Shown here: piece by piece, positions 1 to 6,981 of the stretch
Position numbering within the stretch: position 1 is the first letter of the stretch
How the letters are laid out: each line of letters begins with the position of its first letter
Assembly (NCBI GenBank): GCA_043813895.1
Contig: JBDRKQ010000083.1
Span: 1-24,940 of the forward strand
Reading direction: 5' to 3'
DNA length: 24,940 nt
From: CAZTAR01 sp043813895
Lineage (GTDB): Bacteria > Planctomycetota > Phycisphaerae > UBA1845 > UTPLA1
Notes under the pieces: model-generated
Database searches by the model: none
Seen by the model: the letters and a program-made list of their open reading frames with translations, nothing else
What the model was told of the DNA's origin: nothing
Translations under genes and position numbers: made by a program

Positions 1-609
1 AATCGCCGACAGCAAACTTTCTTCAGCGATGACGACTACCGGGCGTATCTTGGGCTCATGGCCGAGTGGTGCAGGCGTTGCGGCGTCGAAACCTGGGCGT
101 ACTGCCTGATGCCCAACCACGTCCATCTGATTGCCGTGCCGAATTCAGAGGATGGCCTCCGTCGGGGGATCGGCGAAGCGCACCGACGGTACACGCGGCG
201 GGTGAACTTCCGCGAGCGGTGGCGGGGACACTTGTGGCAGGGCCGCTTTGCGTCGTTTGTCTTGGACGACTACTATCTGCTGGCCGCCACACGGTATATG
301 GAGATGAACCCGGCGCGTGCGGGTCTGGTTGCTCGCCCGCAGTCGTATCCATGGAGCAGCGCGTCGGCTCATCTGGCGGGCAAAGACGACGTATTGATGA
401 AGGCGTCCCCCCTCCTGGACATCGTGGGCGACTGGCAGGCATTTCTTTCTGATCCCGCTGCCGACGGAATGGGCCAGACGCTTCAACATCACGAGCGGAC
501 TGGACGCCCGCTAGGAGACGGGAACTTCCTGACGAAGCTCGAGGGCCTGCTGAACCGCGTCCTGAAACCGAAGAAACCTGGACGCAAACCCAAGAAGCAG
601 GAAAAATAA
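1..609 (+). CDS. REP-associated tyrosine transposase (RAYT, Y1/HUH family), 5' end outside window
   Basis: Single-strand DNA transposase of the IS200/IS605-like Y1 class, the type that mobilises or maintains REP palindromes. The frame is open from base 1, and residues before the internal ATG at 58 (a QTFFSDDDYRAYL-like stretch) match the family, so the true start lies upstream. The HUH motif is visible in PNHVHLI (about 112-130). A Tyr in the helix HRRYTRR is the likely nucleophile. The block HLWQGRF, then RYMEMNPARAGLV and a basic tail (PKKPGRKPKK) are standard for the family. Apart from the missing 5' end the domain looks intact. It is directly followed by a repeat array that may be its substrate or its terminal sequence. 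Family call is firm; activity is unknown. Confidence 0.9.
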   Translation, partial: NRRQQTFFSDDDYRAYLGLMAEWCRRCGVETWAYCLMPNHVHLIAVPNSEDGLRRGIGEAHRRYTRRVNFRERWRGHLWQGRFASFVLDDYYLLAATRYMEMNPARAGLVARPQSYPWSSASAHLAGKDDVLMKASPLLDIVGDWQAFLSDPAADGMGQTLQHHERTGRPLGDGNFLTKLEGLLNRVLKPKKPGRKPKKQEK

Positions 610-611
610 GT

Positions 612-770
612 ATGGTGTCCCCAGATTCAGTCCCCAGATTCAGATGGTGTCCCCAGATTCAGATTGTCCCCAGATTCAGATCCCCAGATTCAGATTCCAG
701 ATTCCCTTTGTCCCCAGATTCCATTGCCGCCGGGTTTGCCCAGATTGCCCAGATTTCCAGATTTTACCCG
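612..770. repeat. Array of TCCCCAGATT-type short repeats after the transposase
   Basis: Six exact copies of TCCCCAGATT lie at 619, 631, 650, 667, 681 and 711, followed by degenerate CCCAGATT copies to about 760. The longer unit GGTGTCCCCAGATTCAG occurs twice (about 614-630 and 646-662). Spacing is irregular (12-30 bases), so this is neither a CRISPR nor a clean tandem repeat. The array begins two bases after the transposase stop and ends inside a truncated TPR gene, which suggests repeated insertion or slippage of a transposon end sequence. Open frames across it are low-complexity artefacts. Confidence 0.85.
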
Positions 771-1009
771 AGGCGCGGCGGCGGATGGAGCGGGCCATCG
801 AAATCGAGGAGAAGCACTTCGACCCCGACCATCCGACCCTGGCGACCAGCTATCACAATCTGGCGGGCATCGTGTTCCGCGAGGGCAAGCCGGCCGAAGC
901 GTTGGTGCTGGAAGAGAAGGCCTTGTCCATCCTCCTCAAGCACTTTGACGAAGATCATCCACACGTGAAGACGGCGCGCGAGGCGCTCGCCCACTATCGC
1001 TCCGCGTGA
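770..1009 (+). pseudogene. Truncated 3' end of a TPR (kinesin-light-chain type) protein gene
   Basis: About 79 codons remain. Residues such as HFDPDHPTLATSYHNLA, GKPAEALVLEEKALSI and DEDHPHVKTAREAL are TPR_10/TPR_12 repeats of the kind found at the C-terminus of long tandem TPR proteins. Nothing upstream in the same frame resembles TPR sequence: the frame runs back into the TCCCCAGATT array. The first possible in-frame ATG is at 785. This is best read as the tail of a gene whose front was lost when the transposase and repeat array arrived. A short expressed protein cannot be excluded, but no ribosome binding site is apparent. Confidence 0.75.
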
Positions 1010-1032
1010 AAGAAGGGATCTGTTCCCCCCCC

Positions 1033-1060
1033 AATCGTCAATCGTCAATCGTCGATCGTC
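1033..1060. repeat. Heptanucleotide tandem repeat (AATCGTC x4)
   Basis: Three exact AATCGTC units (1033, 1040, 1047) and a fourth with one change (GATCGTC, 1054) stand head to tail. The 7-base period resembles short tandemly repeated repetitive (STRR) sequences. A second heptamer repeat of different sequence lies at 8676-8703. Confidence 0.85.
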
Positions 1061-1280
1061 AATTCGACGTGGGGGGCCGTACCCCGCGGTCGATGGCTGT
1101 TGCGTGAAATCTCGCAGCCGGGCGGGCGGTTCTCACGGAGGATGGGGTTGGTTGCAGGGTCACCCGCGGGCTGTTCTGATTCCCCGAGCCGTCAGACGTG
1201 CGAGGCGTGGCTCCGAGGCTGTCAGGCGGAGAGGCGAGGCAGTGCGAACTCTCGACCATCGGTACCGGCACACTTTGAGT

Positions 1281-1356
1281 TGGGGAGCATCGGCCTCTGG
1301 CCGGTACGCAAGTCGAGAATGAGGATCTTGTGCCTGCGGGACGCCGATGCTCCCCA
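1281..1356. repeat. Long imperfect inverted repeat
   Basis: TGGGGAGCATCGGC (1281-1294) is the exact reverse complement of GCCGATGCTCCCCA (1343-1356). Pairing continues inward with mismatches (CCGGTACGCAAG near 1301 against CTTGTGCCTGCGGG near 1327) and outward through GAGT/ACTC. The whole could fold as one long stem. It may be a REP/MITE-like palindrome or a protein binding site. It ends about 40 bases upstream of the sigma-54 promoter. Confidence 0.75.
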
Positions 1357-1393
1357 GACTCTACCAGTACCCGACCATCGGACTGAATGGTCC

Positions 1394-1408
1394 TGGCACA
1401 CGACTTGC
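1394..1408 (+). promoter_or_regulatory. Sigma-54 (RpoN) -24/-12 promoter
   Basis: The bases are TGGCAC, five bases, TTGC, with the diagnostic GG at 1395-1396 and GC at 1407-1408 separated by exactly 10 bases. This fits the RpoN consensus TGGCAC-N5-TTGC at every core position. Transcription would begin near 1420 and give a leader of about 185 bases before the GTG start of the transporter at 1605. A TATAGT at 1417-1422 has no fitting -35 element. The call rests on sequence match alone. Confidence 0.6.
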
Positions 1409-1604
1409 CGCTACGGTATAGTCCCGTGCCGCTTGTCGCCGCGCTGCCGCGCGGATGCAGGCGAATTCGGGAAGGCGCGGATTTCCGAAGTCGGAAACCA
1501 GTCGTTCACAGGCTGCCCCTCGCGGAGGTCTCGACCCGATCGGGTGGGGCCCGGCGCAGGTGGCCGGCCAACCAGCAAACCGCTGTTTCAGAGGAGATTC
1601 ACAC

Positions 1605-2957
1605 GTGGCGGACGCAAACGCAGGACAATCGCAACCAGTCATGAACCGTTGGCTCGTCGTCGTCGGGGCGATCCTGATTCAACTCGCCCTGGGCGCGATC
1701 TACGCTTGGAGTGTTTTTACGACGACGCTCAAGGCCAGCCCTGACAAGGGTGGCTATGGCTTCACGGCCTCAGAGACACAGTGGATTTTCTCCGCCGGCC
1801 TTGCAGCCTTTGCACTTGTGATGCTATTCGCGGGAAGATGGCAGGCCAAGTCCGGTCCGCGCCTCGTCGCCGCGGTGGGAGGGCTCGTTCTCGGGGCAGG
1901 CTATGTCCTGGGTGGCTTCCTCGGTGAGACCTTCATCTCGCAGTTCGTGTGCATCGGCCTGGTCGGTGGCGCCGGCATCGGCCTCGCCTACGTGGTTCCG
2001 ATTGCGGTATGCGTCAAGTGGTTCCCGGACAAGAAGGGCATGATCACCGGTCTGGCGGTCGCCGGCTTCGGCTTCGGCGCGACCATCTGGGTGAAGCTCG
2101 CCGGCAGTTGGTTCGGCGGGCTGCTCAACACCACTCACCTGTTCGGCCTGCCGGGTGTGCAGAGCGTTTTTGTCATCTACGGCGTCGTCTTCGCCGCCTT
2201 CGTCTTGCTGGGCAGCTTGGTCATGGTCAACCCACCGGCCGGTTGGAAGCCGGCAGGTTGGAACCCGCCCGCGGCGAACAGCAGCGCGGCCAAGGCGACC
2301 GGCGGGGTTGACCTCACGGCCGGCCAGATGGTGAGCGCCCCGCAGTATTGGGGTCTTCTCCTCATGTTCATCGGATCGGCGCTGGCGGGCCTGATGGTCA
2401 TCGGCTGCATCCGCCTGTTTGGAACCGACAGCCTCGTCGCCAACAACGTGGTGTCCGGTGATACCCAGGATGCGATGAAGAAGGCTGCGGGCATCATTGC
2501 CGGAACCGCGATGGCTTGGTACGCGATCCTCAATGGCTTGGGCCGCATCATCTGGGGAACAGTCTCCGACAAGATCGGGCGTAAGACCGCGTTGTTCCTC
2601 ATGTGCCTGATCCAGGGCATTATGATGTTGCTGTTCTTCAAAGTCGGTGCAAGCGAAGCCGGGCTCATCCTCGGCGCCTGCGTCATCGGCTTCAACTTCG
2701 GCGGCAACTTCGCGCTGTTCCCTGCCGCTACGGCTGACTTCTTCGGCAACAAGAACGTGGGTACGAACTACCCTTGGGTCTTTCTGGCCTACGGCATCGC
2801 GGGTATTGTGGGCCCTCAGATCGCCGGGTACTTCAAGGACGCAGCGGCGGGCGATGTCAACGCGTGGAAGATGCCCTTCATCATCGCCGGCGTCGCGTGC
2901 CTCGTAGCCGCGGTGATCGCCTTGTTGCTCAAGGCGCCGAAGAGAGCGTCCGCCTGA
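1605..2957 (+). CDS. MFS transporter, oxalate:formate antiporter (OFA) family
   Basis: Twelve-helix major facilitator of about 450 residues that probably exchanges or imports a small carboxylate. The first helix has the OFA pattern LGAIYAWSVFTTTL. The central loop carries NPPAGWKPAGWNPPA, typical of OFA/OxlT-like carriers, and the second half includes GRIIWGTVSDKIGRK, the MFS loop motif. The GTG at 1605 is chosen because GAGGAG stands eight bases upstream; longer in-frame extensions run into non-coding sequence. The next in-frame ATG begins MNRWLVVVGAIL, 12 codons later, so either could serve. It is a single gene, likely under the sigma-54 promoter upstream and ending at a shared terminator. 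Family is secure; substrate (oxalate, formate, lactate or other) is not. Confidence 0.9.
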   Translation: MADANAGQSQPVMNRWLVVVGAILIQLALGAIYAWSVFTTTLKASPDKGGYGFTASETQWIFSAGLAAFALVMLFAGRWQAKSGPRLVAAVGGLVLGAGYVLGGFLGETFISQFVCIGLVGGAGIGLAYVVPIAVCVKWFPDKKGMITGLAVAGFGFGATIWVKLAGSWFGGLLNTTHLFGLPGVQSVFVIYGVVFAAFVLLGSLVMVNPPAGWKPAGWNPPAANSSAAKATGGVDLTAGQMVSAPQYWGLLLMFIGSALAGLMVIGCIRLFGTDSLVANNVVSGDTQDAMKKAAGIIAGTAMAWYAILNGLGRIIWGTVSDKIGRKTALFLMCLIQGIMMLLFFKVGASEAGLILGACVIGFNFGGNFALFPAATADFFGNKNVGTNYPWVFLAYGIAGIVGPQIAGYFKDAAAGDVNAWKMPFIIAGVACLVAAVIALLLKAPKRASA

Positions 2958-3033
2958 TTCAAAAGGCAAACCACTACCCTTGCCGATGAGGCCGCCGGGA
3001 CTATGCCGTCTCAGCCTCTCCAGGCGCGCATCG

Positions 3034-3061
3034 AAGCCCGCGGATTCCGATCCGCGGGCTT
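3034..3061. terminator. Bidirectional hairpin terminator between convergent genes
   Basis: AAGCCCGCGGA (3034-3044) pairs perfectly with TCCGCGGGCTT (3051-3061) over 11 base pairs with a six-base loop. It lies between the converging MFS and ccsA genes and overlaps the ccsA TAA stop. There is only a weak T-rich tail on the + side (TTATGCTTGTT) and none on the - side. Confidence 0.6.
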
Positions 3062-4883
3062 ATGCTTGTTGGGGCGCCTCTGCCTGGATTGCACTTTGTC
3101 TCAGAAGGTGGATCGCGCCGCACACTGCGACGAATGCCAGATCCAACCCGCCCGCGAACAGCATGTTTCTGGCGACGGCCCCCGTGCCGAATCCGTAACT
3201 GTGCAGGCCGCTGTTCAACACGTAGTTGACGCCGACGTACGTCATCACGATCAGCCAGAAAGCCAGCACGCTCTTGACCGCCGTGGCGAAGTGTCCACGC
3301 GCGAGGACGAGGAAGGCCATCGCCACCGCGGCCGCAGCGAGACAGAGCAGCCTCGCCGGCGAAGCGCCCAGTTGCGGGATGATCATCGCGAACGTGCCGG
3401 CGGTGAGCGCCGCTCCTATGAGGAGTGCCCACGTCGGCACGCGCTCCCTGTCCAGTCGGACGTGCAGGATGGTCAGGTAGCCGAGGAAAGCCGCCAATGA
3501 CCAGACCTCTTTCGGATCCCAACCCCAGTAGCGGCCCCACGAGTCGGCAGCCCACATGCTGCCTGTGACGATCCCTGCAAAGAGCAGGATCGAGCCCGTG
3601 TGGATGTACCAGTAGTGCAGCGTGTCAACTGCCTTGGCGACATCGCGGCGCCGGGGGGCGATGGCCATGACCAAGAGCTGCCCGTGCGCGACGAGCACGC
3701 CGAGCGCGAGCACGGAGTACGAGACCATGATGATCGGCACGTGGATCGACATCCAGTACGTATCGAGCAGCACGGGGGCGATCGGCCGGATGTACGGGTC
3801 CATGGGCAGGCAATCTGCGAGAATCAGGGCGGTCGCACCCATGACGGAGGCGGTCAACGGCACCACGCGATTGCGCAAGACGAACATGGAGAGGATCGCG
3901 AAGAAGCCCATGCCCCAACTGAGGAACAGCAGTGACTCGAACATGTTCGATGCCGGAATGCGACCGGCGATTTGCCACCGCATCGACAGGCCGTAGGTCA
4001 GGATCGCGAAGCCCGCGACCATCCCCAGCACGGCCATGATGTCGCACAGTCTGCGCCGGATGAACATCGCCGCGCCGGCCAGGACTGCGCCGGCCACCAT
4101 CACCCCCCAGGCAATGCGAAAAGGCCGCCACTGGTTGTACCTCAACTCCGTCGCGATGAGTTCCGGACTCGGGCGATGTGCCGCGGGCAGGGCGTTCAGC
4201 CGGTCTTTCAACTCCTCGCACGCCCGTGCGAAGCGCGGTCCATCATCCGCCAAGAAGGCTACCTTCAGCGACGCCCAAGCGACCCGCACGCCTTCTCCCC
4301 GTTCGCCGTCCGCCCCATCGTCGGGTGTCGCGGGAATCGGGCGCCACGCGCCGCCGATGTCGTTCGGATCAGGAATGAGGCAAATCGCACGATCCTGGAA
4401 GACCGCCTGAAGTTGAGCGAGCTTATCATAAATCTCGCCGGCCTTGGACTCCAGCGCGTCGGGCTTACGGCCCGGCGGTCGCGAACTCGAGTTCTGGATG
4501 ATGTCGTGCAAAGGCGCGTGTCCAGCGAGCTCCTCGTACGAGAAGACGATGCGGGTCGGTGAGAGTCGCAGTTCCCTCCGCAGGCCCGCGTTGGCGATTT
4601 CGATCAGCGGCCGGCGCTGCCACGTCTCCGGATCGGCGGTCCATGCCAATAGCAGCAGGACCGGATCGTGGCCGTCGTGGAAGGCGTTGCCCGTGACTGA
4701 CTCGACCGTTTCGCGCGCCAGCGTGTCCAGCGGCGGCCAGCGGCCGTTGTGCTGAACGGGCACCGCGCGGATCGCCGCAATGTCCAGAGATTGGGGCAGC
4801 GATTGGGGCGGCGGGGCGTCCTGCACACCGCACTGCGAGCCGGCCGCGACGAACGCCAAGATCAATGATACCGTGGCAGTCAT
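3060..4883 (-). CDS. ccsA: Cytochrome c biogenesis protein CcsA/ResC
   Basis: Membrane component of the system II cytochrome c synthase, which moves haem across the membrane and attaches it to apocytochrome CXXCH motifs together with ResB. About 607 residues. There is an N-terminal export helix (TVSLILAFVAAG), a large soluble part of some 250 residues, then multiple membrane helices. The haem-handling WWD-type motif GWDPKEVW is near residue 451. Candidate haem-ligand histidines sit in SIHVPIIM (about 380), LHVRLDR and LHSYGFG (about 561). The start at 4883 is chosen because its ATG overlaps the resB TGA (ATGA), implying translational coupling; a longer frame to 4997 would overlap resB by over 100 bases. 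The long soluble N-terminal part exceeds the usual CcsA. Confidence 0.92.
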   Translation of the reverse strand: MTATVSLILAFVAAGSQCGVQDAPPPQSLPQSLDIAAIRAVPVQHNGRWPPLDTLARETVESVTGNAFHDGHDPVLLLLAWTADPETWQRRPLIEIANAGLRRELRLSPTRIVFSYEELAGHAPLHDIIQNSSSRPPGRKPDALESKAGEIYDKLAQLQAVFQDRAICLIPDPNDIGGAWRPIPATPDDGADGERGEGVRVAWASLKVAFLADDGPRFARACEELKDRLNALPAAHRPSPELIATELRYNQWRPFRIAWGVMVAGAVLAGAAMFIRRRLCDIMAVLGMVAGFAILTYGLSMRWQIAGRIPASNMFESLLFLSWGMGFFAILSMFVLRNRVVPLTASVMGATALILADCLPMDPYIRPIAPVLLDTYWMSIHVPIIMVSYSVLALGVLVAHGQLLVMAIAPRRRDVAKAVDTLHYWYIHTGSILLFAGIVTGSMWAADSWGRYWGWDPKEVWSLAAFLGYLTILHVRLDRERVPTWALLIGAALTAGTFAMIIPQLGASPARLLCLAAAAVAMAFLVLARGHFATAVKSVLAFWLIVMTYVGVNYVLNSGLHSYGFGTGAVARNMLFAGGLDLAFVAVCGAIHLLRQSAIQAEAPQQA

Positions 4884-6679
4884 CGCACACACCCGAAGGC
4901 AGAAGGCACTCCGGCGTCGACATTGCCCGGTCGTGCCGCCGCTTGCTCTGCCGAGCGCACAAGACGCAGATTCCGCATCCGCGTCATCAAGACCCACAAC
5001 ATGCCGATAAATGTAATGACGTAGCCCGCGAACACGACCAGCTGGCCGGGGTCGCGCGCAACGCTCAGGATGCTGATCATCTTTCCCGCGAGTTCGCGGC
5101 GGTCCGACTGGAAGAACGTGTAACCACCGTACGTCAACGGGTGGTTCATGCTGATCACGCGGTCCTGCGTGCGGCCTGTGCTGTGATCGGTGACGGTCAC
5201 GTTGCTCTCGAACGAACGTTCCCGGCTCGTGCCAGGATAGTACCCGATCTTGAAGCGATTCAGCTTCAGATCGAATCCGAACCGGACCCTCTCGTCTTCG
5301 TATCGCAACTCGTAGGGGACGCTATCCACCTGTACCGGCTGCGGTTCGTGCCTGCGAACCCAAACCTCCGTGGTCTCCTTGCCCGATGAGACTTTGGCGA
5401 GAATCGCAGGAACCGGCATCTTACTCGTCGGGTCGGCCGGCGTGAGTTCCCACGACGTCCGTGCATTCTCGAAGCGTCGCAGGACCGCGAACTGTGCTTC
5501 GGGCCACGGCGTTTCAACCGGTCGGCCCGGCACCAACTCGCGCGTATCGATGTCCGTGCCAGGTCGGCGGAAACGCCCGAACATCCGGCCGCCGGGACCG
5601 ACGATTACCTCCACCGGCGCCTGGGCTGAATCCGTCTCGGTCGAGATGAAGACCACCTTTACGGCGTCGGTCTTGCCGCCAGGGTGCATCGATCGGAAGT
5701 CCGGGTAATTCGCAAAGGCCTTGTGCGTCTCAGTCCCCTGCGGCCCGATCAGTTCGACCTCGACGGCCGGGTTCATAGGTCGATCGGAGGCGTTCACGAG
5801 CTTGCCGCCCGCGTCCACGATCGCGTGGGGTAAATATTGAAGGACGCGGATGCTATAGCCGCTCTCCCCCAGCGGCGACGCCTCATCCGTGCATTGTTCA
5901 ACCGGCACCTCGTGCGTCGAGCCAGCGAGCTGCACTCGGATCAGACCGACCGAATCCTCCTTCTTCTCGGGTCCCAACAGGCGTTGCAGCTCATCCTCGT
6001 CACCTGCGATGCGAAGTGTGATGCGGGGCTGGCCGTGCCCGGGAGGTTGATCCGCAAAGACCCAAACCGCGGCCTCCTCGCCGTCCGCCGAAACCGAGAC
6101 CTCAACGGCCTGCTGGCGGTGCGGGTTGTCGTCCGTCACGTGTCGCGTCCAGACGGCATCGGGAAGGTACTGCTCGATCTCCACACGCAACTCACCGAGA
6201 ACGAGCGCCGGGGCCTCCGGCTTCACGGCTGCTTCGGGCTTGCCGAAGACGTCGTCGGCGAGCGCAATCGTCGCATGGGACTCGTCCTCTTTGGAGATGG
6301 CCGTCAGCACACTGCCGGTACCCCGGGCGAAGTCGGTTGACTCACCTTCGGCCAAGGCGATCCGTGCCTCGACACCGCGCTCTTCCGTCACGACGGCCCC
6401 GCCCAGGATGATGAGGATGCCGACGTGGGTAACGACGAACCCGGCCTGGCTGCGTTTGAACGGATACCTCGCCAGTGTCGCCGCCAGCACGTTTACGGCC
6501 AGCAGCGCGAGGAGCGTTCGAAACCACCACGCGTGGTAGAAGCCTGACAAGGCGCGATCCGCGCCGTGCTCCGACTCCACGACGGTCGCGCACGCCATCG
6601 CTACGAGCAAGAGCACGAGCAGCACGCCCGCGAACCACAGCGACCCTATCGATGAGAAGAAAGAACGTCCCGTCCGCAT
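4880..6679 (-). CDS. resB: Cytochrome c biogenesis protein ResB
   Basis: Partner of CcsA in system II cytochrome c maturation. About 599 residues. Helices lie near residues 9-33 (SLWFAGVLLVLLLVAMACATV) and 48-66, followed by FKRSQAGFVVTHVGILIILGG, a typical ResB third segment with a conserved His. A large periplasmic domain of some 400 residues follows, with GYTFFQSD near its end, and a last helix (VVFAGYVITFIGMLWVLM). The ATG is 302 bases from the next gene upstream, so its promoter must lie in 6680-6981. It overlaps ccsA by four bases. ResB here is a separate gene, not fused to CcsA as in some bacteria. Confidence 0.92.
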   Translation of the reverse strand: MRTGRSFFSSIGSLWFAGVLLVLLLVAMACATVVESEHGADRALSGFYHAWWFRTLLALLAVNVLAATLARYPFKRSQAGFVVTHVGILIILGGAVVTEERGVEARIALAEGESTDFARGTGSVLTAISKEDESHATIALADDVFGKPEAAVKPEAPALVLGELRVEIEQYLPDAVWTRHVTDDNPHRQQAVEVSVSADGEEAAVWVFADQPPGHGQPRITLRIAGDEDELQRLLGPEKKEDSVGLIRVQLAGSTHEVPVEQCTDEASPLGESGYSIRVLQYLPHAIVDAGGKLVNASDRPMNPAVEVELIGPQGTETHKAFANYPDFRSMHPGGKTDAVKVVFISTETDSAQAPVEVIVGPGGRMFGRFRRPGTDIDTRELVPGRPVETPWPEAQFAVLRRFENARTSWELTPADPTSKMPVPAILAKVSSGKETTEVWVRRHEPQPVQVDSVPYELRYEDERVRFGFDLKLNRFKIGYYPGTSRERSFESNVTVTDHSTGRTQDRVISMNHPLTYGGYTFFQSDRRELAGKMISILSVARDPGQLVVFAGYVITFIGMLWVLMTRMRNLRLVRSAEQAAARPGNVDAGVPSAFGCVR

Positions 6680-6981
6680 CGAGTTCCTTACTCTCGAATG
6701 AAGCGACCGCCCCCCCTAAAGCCGCGAACGCGCGCACTCTATTCCCTACAGCCTCGGAATGCCATTGCGCAAAATGTGCAGAGACGCAGTACGTGTTGAG
6801 CCGGGGGGCATGGGTTGGCGGAGCCGTGGTGAGCGGCGGAGCTTACCCGTGGAAAGGGAGCTGCAACGTGTTTCCATTGGTAATGAGTGATAGCAGCGAG
6901 GGCGTGTCCCGGACGCACCCTCTCTTACTGTCGCGTTCTCGCGGCGCGTCGGTGCCCATTCGGGAGCGAGCCGACCCTCGC
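6680..6981. other. Intergenic region between pckA end and resB start
   Basis: These 302 bases separate two minus-strand genes and must contain the resB promoter. I see no gene, no clear -35/-10 pair and no strong terminator for pckA. There is a lower-GC patch on the minus strand around 6735-6790 where a promoter could sit. Confidence 0.5.

Larger units (their letters stand above)
1010..1604. other. Intergenic region upstream of the MFS transporter
   Basis: No convincing gene lies in these 595 bases; open frames here have no recognisable protein character. The region holds a heptamer tandem repeat (1033-1060), a long imperfect inverted repeat (1281-1356), a sigma-54 type promoter (1394-1408), a small hairpin TTTCCG-AAGT-CGGAAA (1482-1497) in the presumed leader, and the Shine-Dalgarno GAGGAG at 1591-1596. 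Confidence 0.7.

Noticed and set aside
612..770. Possible CRISPR array
   Set aside because: The repeated unit is only about 10 bases, spacing is irregular, and no spacers of constant length or cas genes are present.
1417..1422. TATAGT as a sigma-70 -10 box
   Set aside because: No -35 hexamer fits at 16-18 bases; the same spot coincides with the expected start of the sigma-54 promoter, which matches far better.
1100..1744. Open frame of about 215 codons on the + strand before the transporter
   Set aside because: It crosses the inverted repeat and the sigma-54 promoter and runs out of frame into the transporter; protein sequence is low in hydrophobic cores.
1824..2969. Open frame of about 380 codons on the - strand opposite the MFS transporter
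   Set aside because: Strongly charged, no known motif, fully antisense to a clear membrane transporter.
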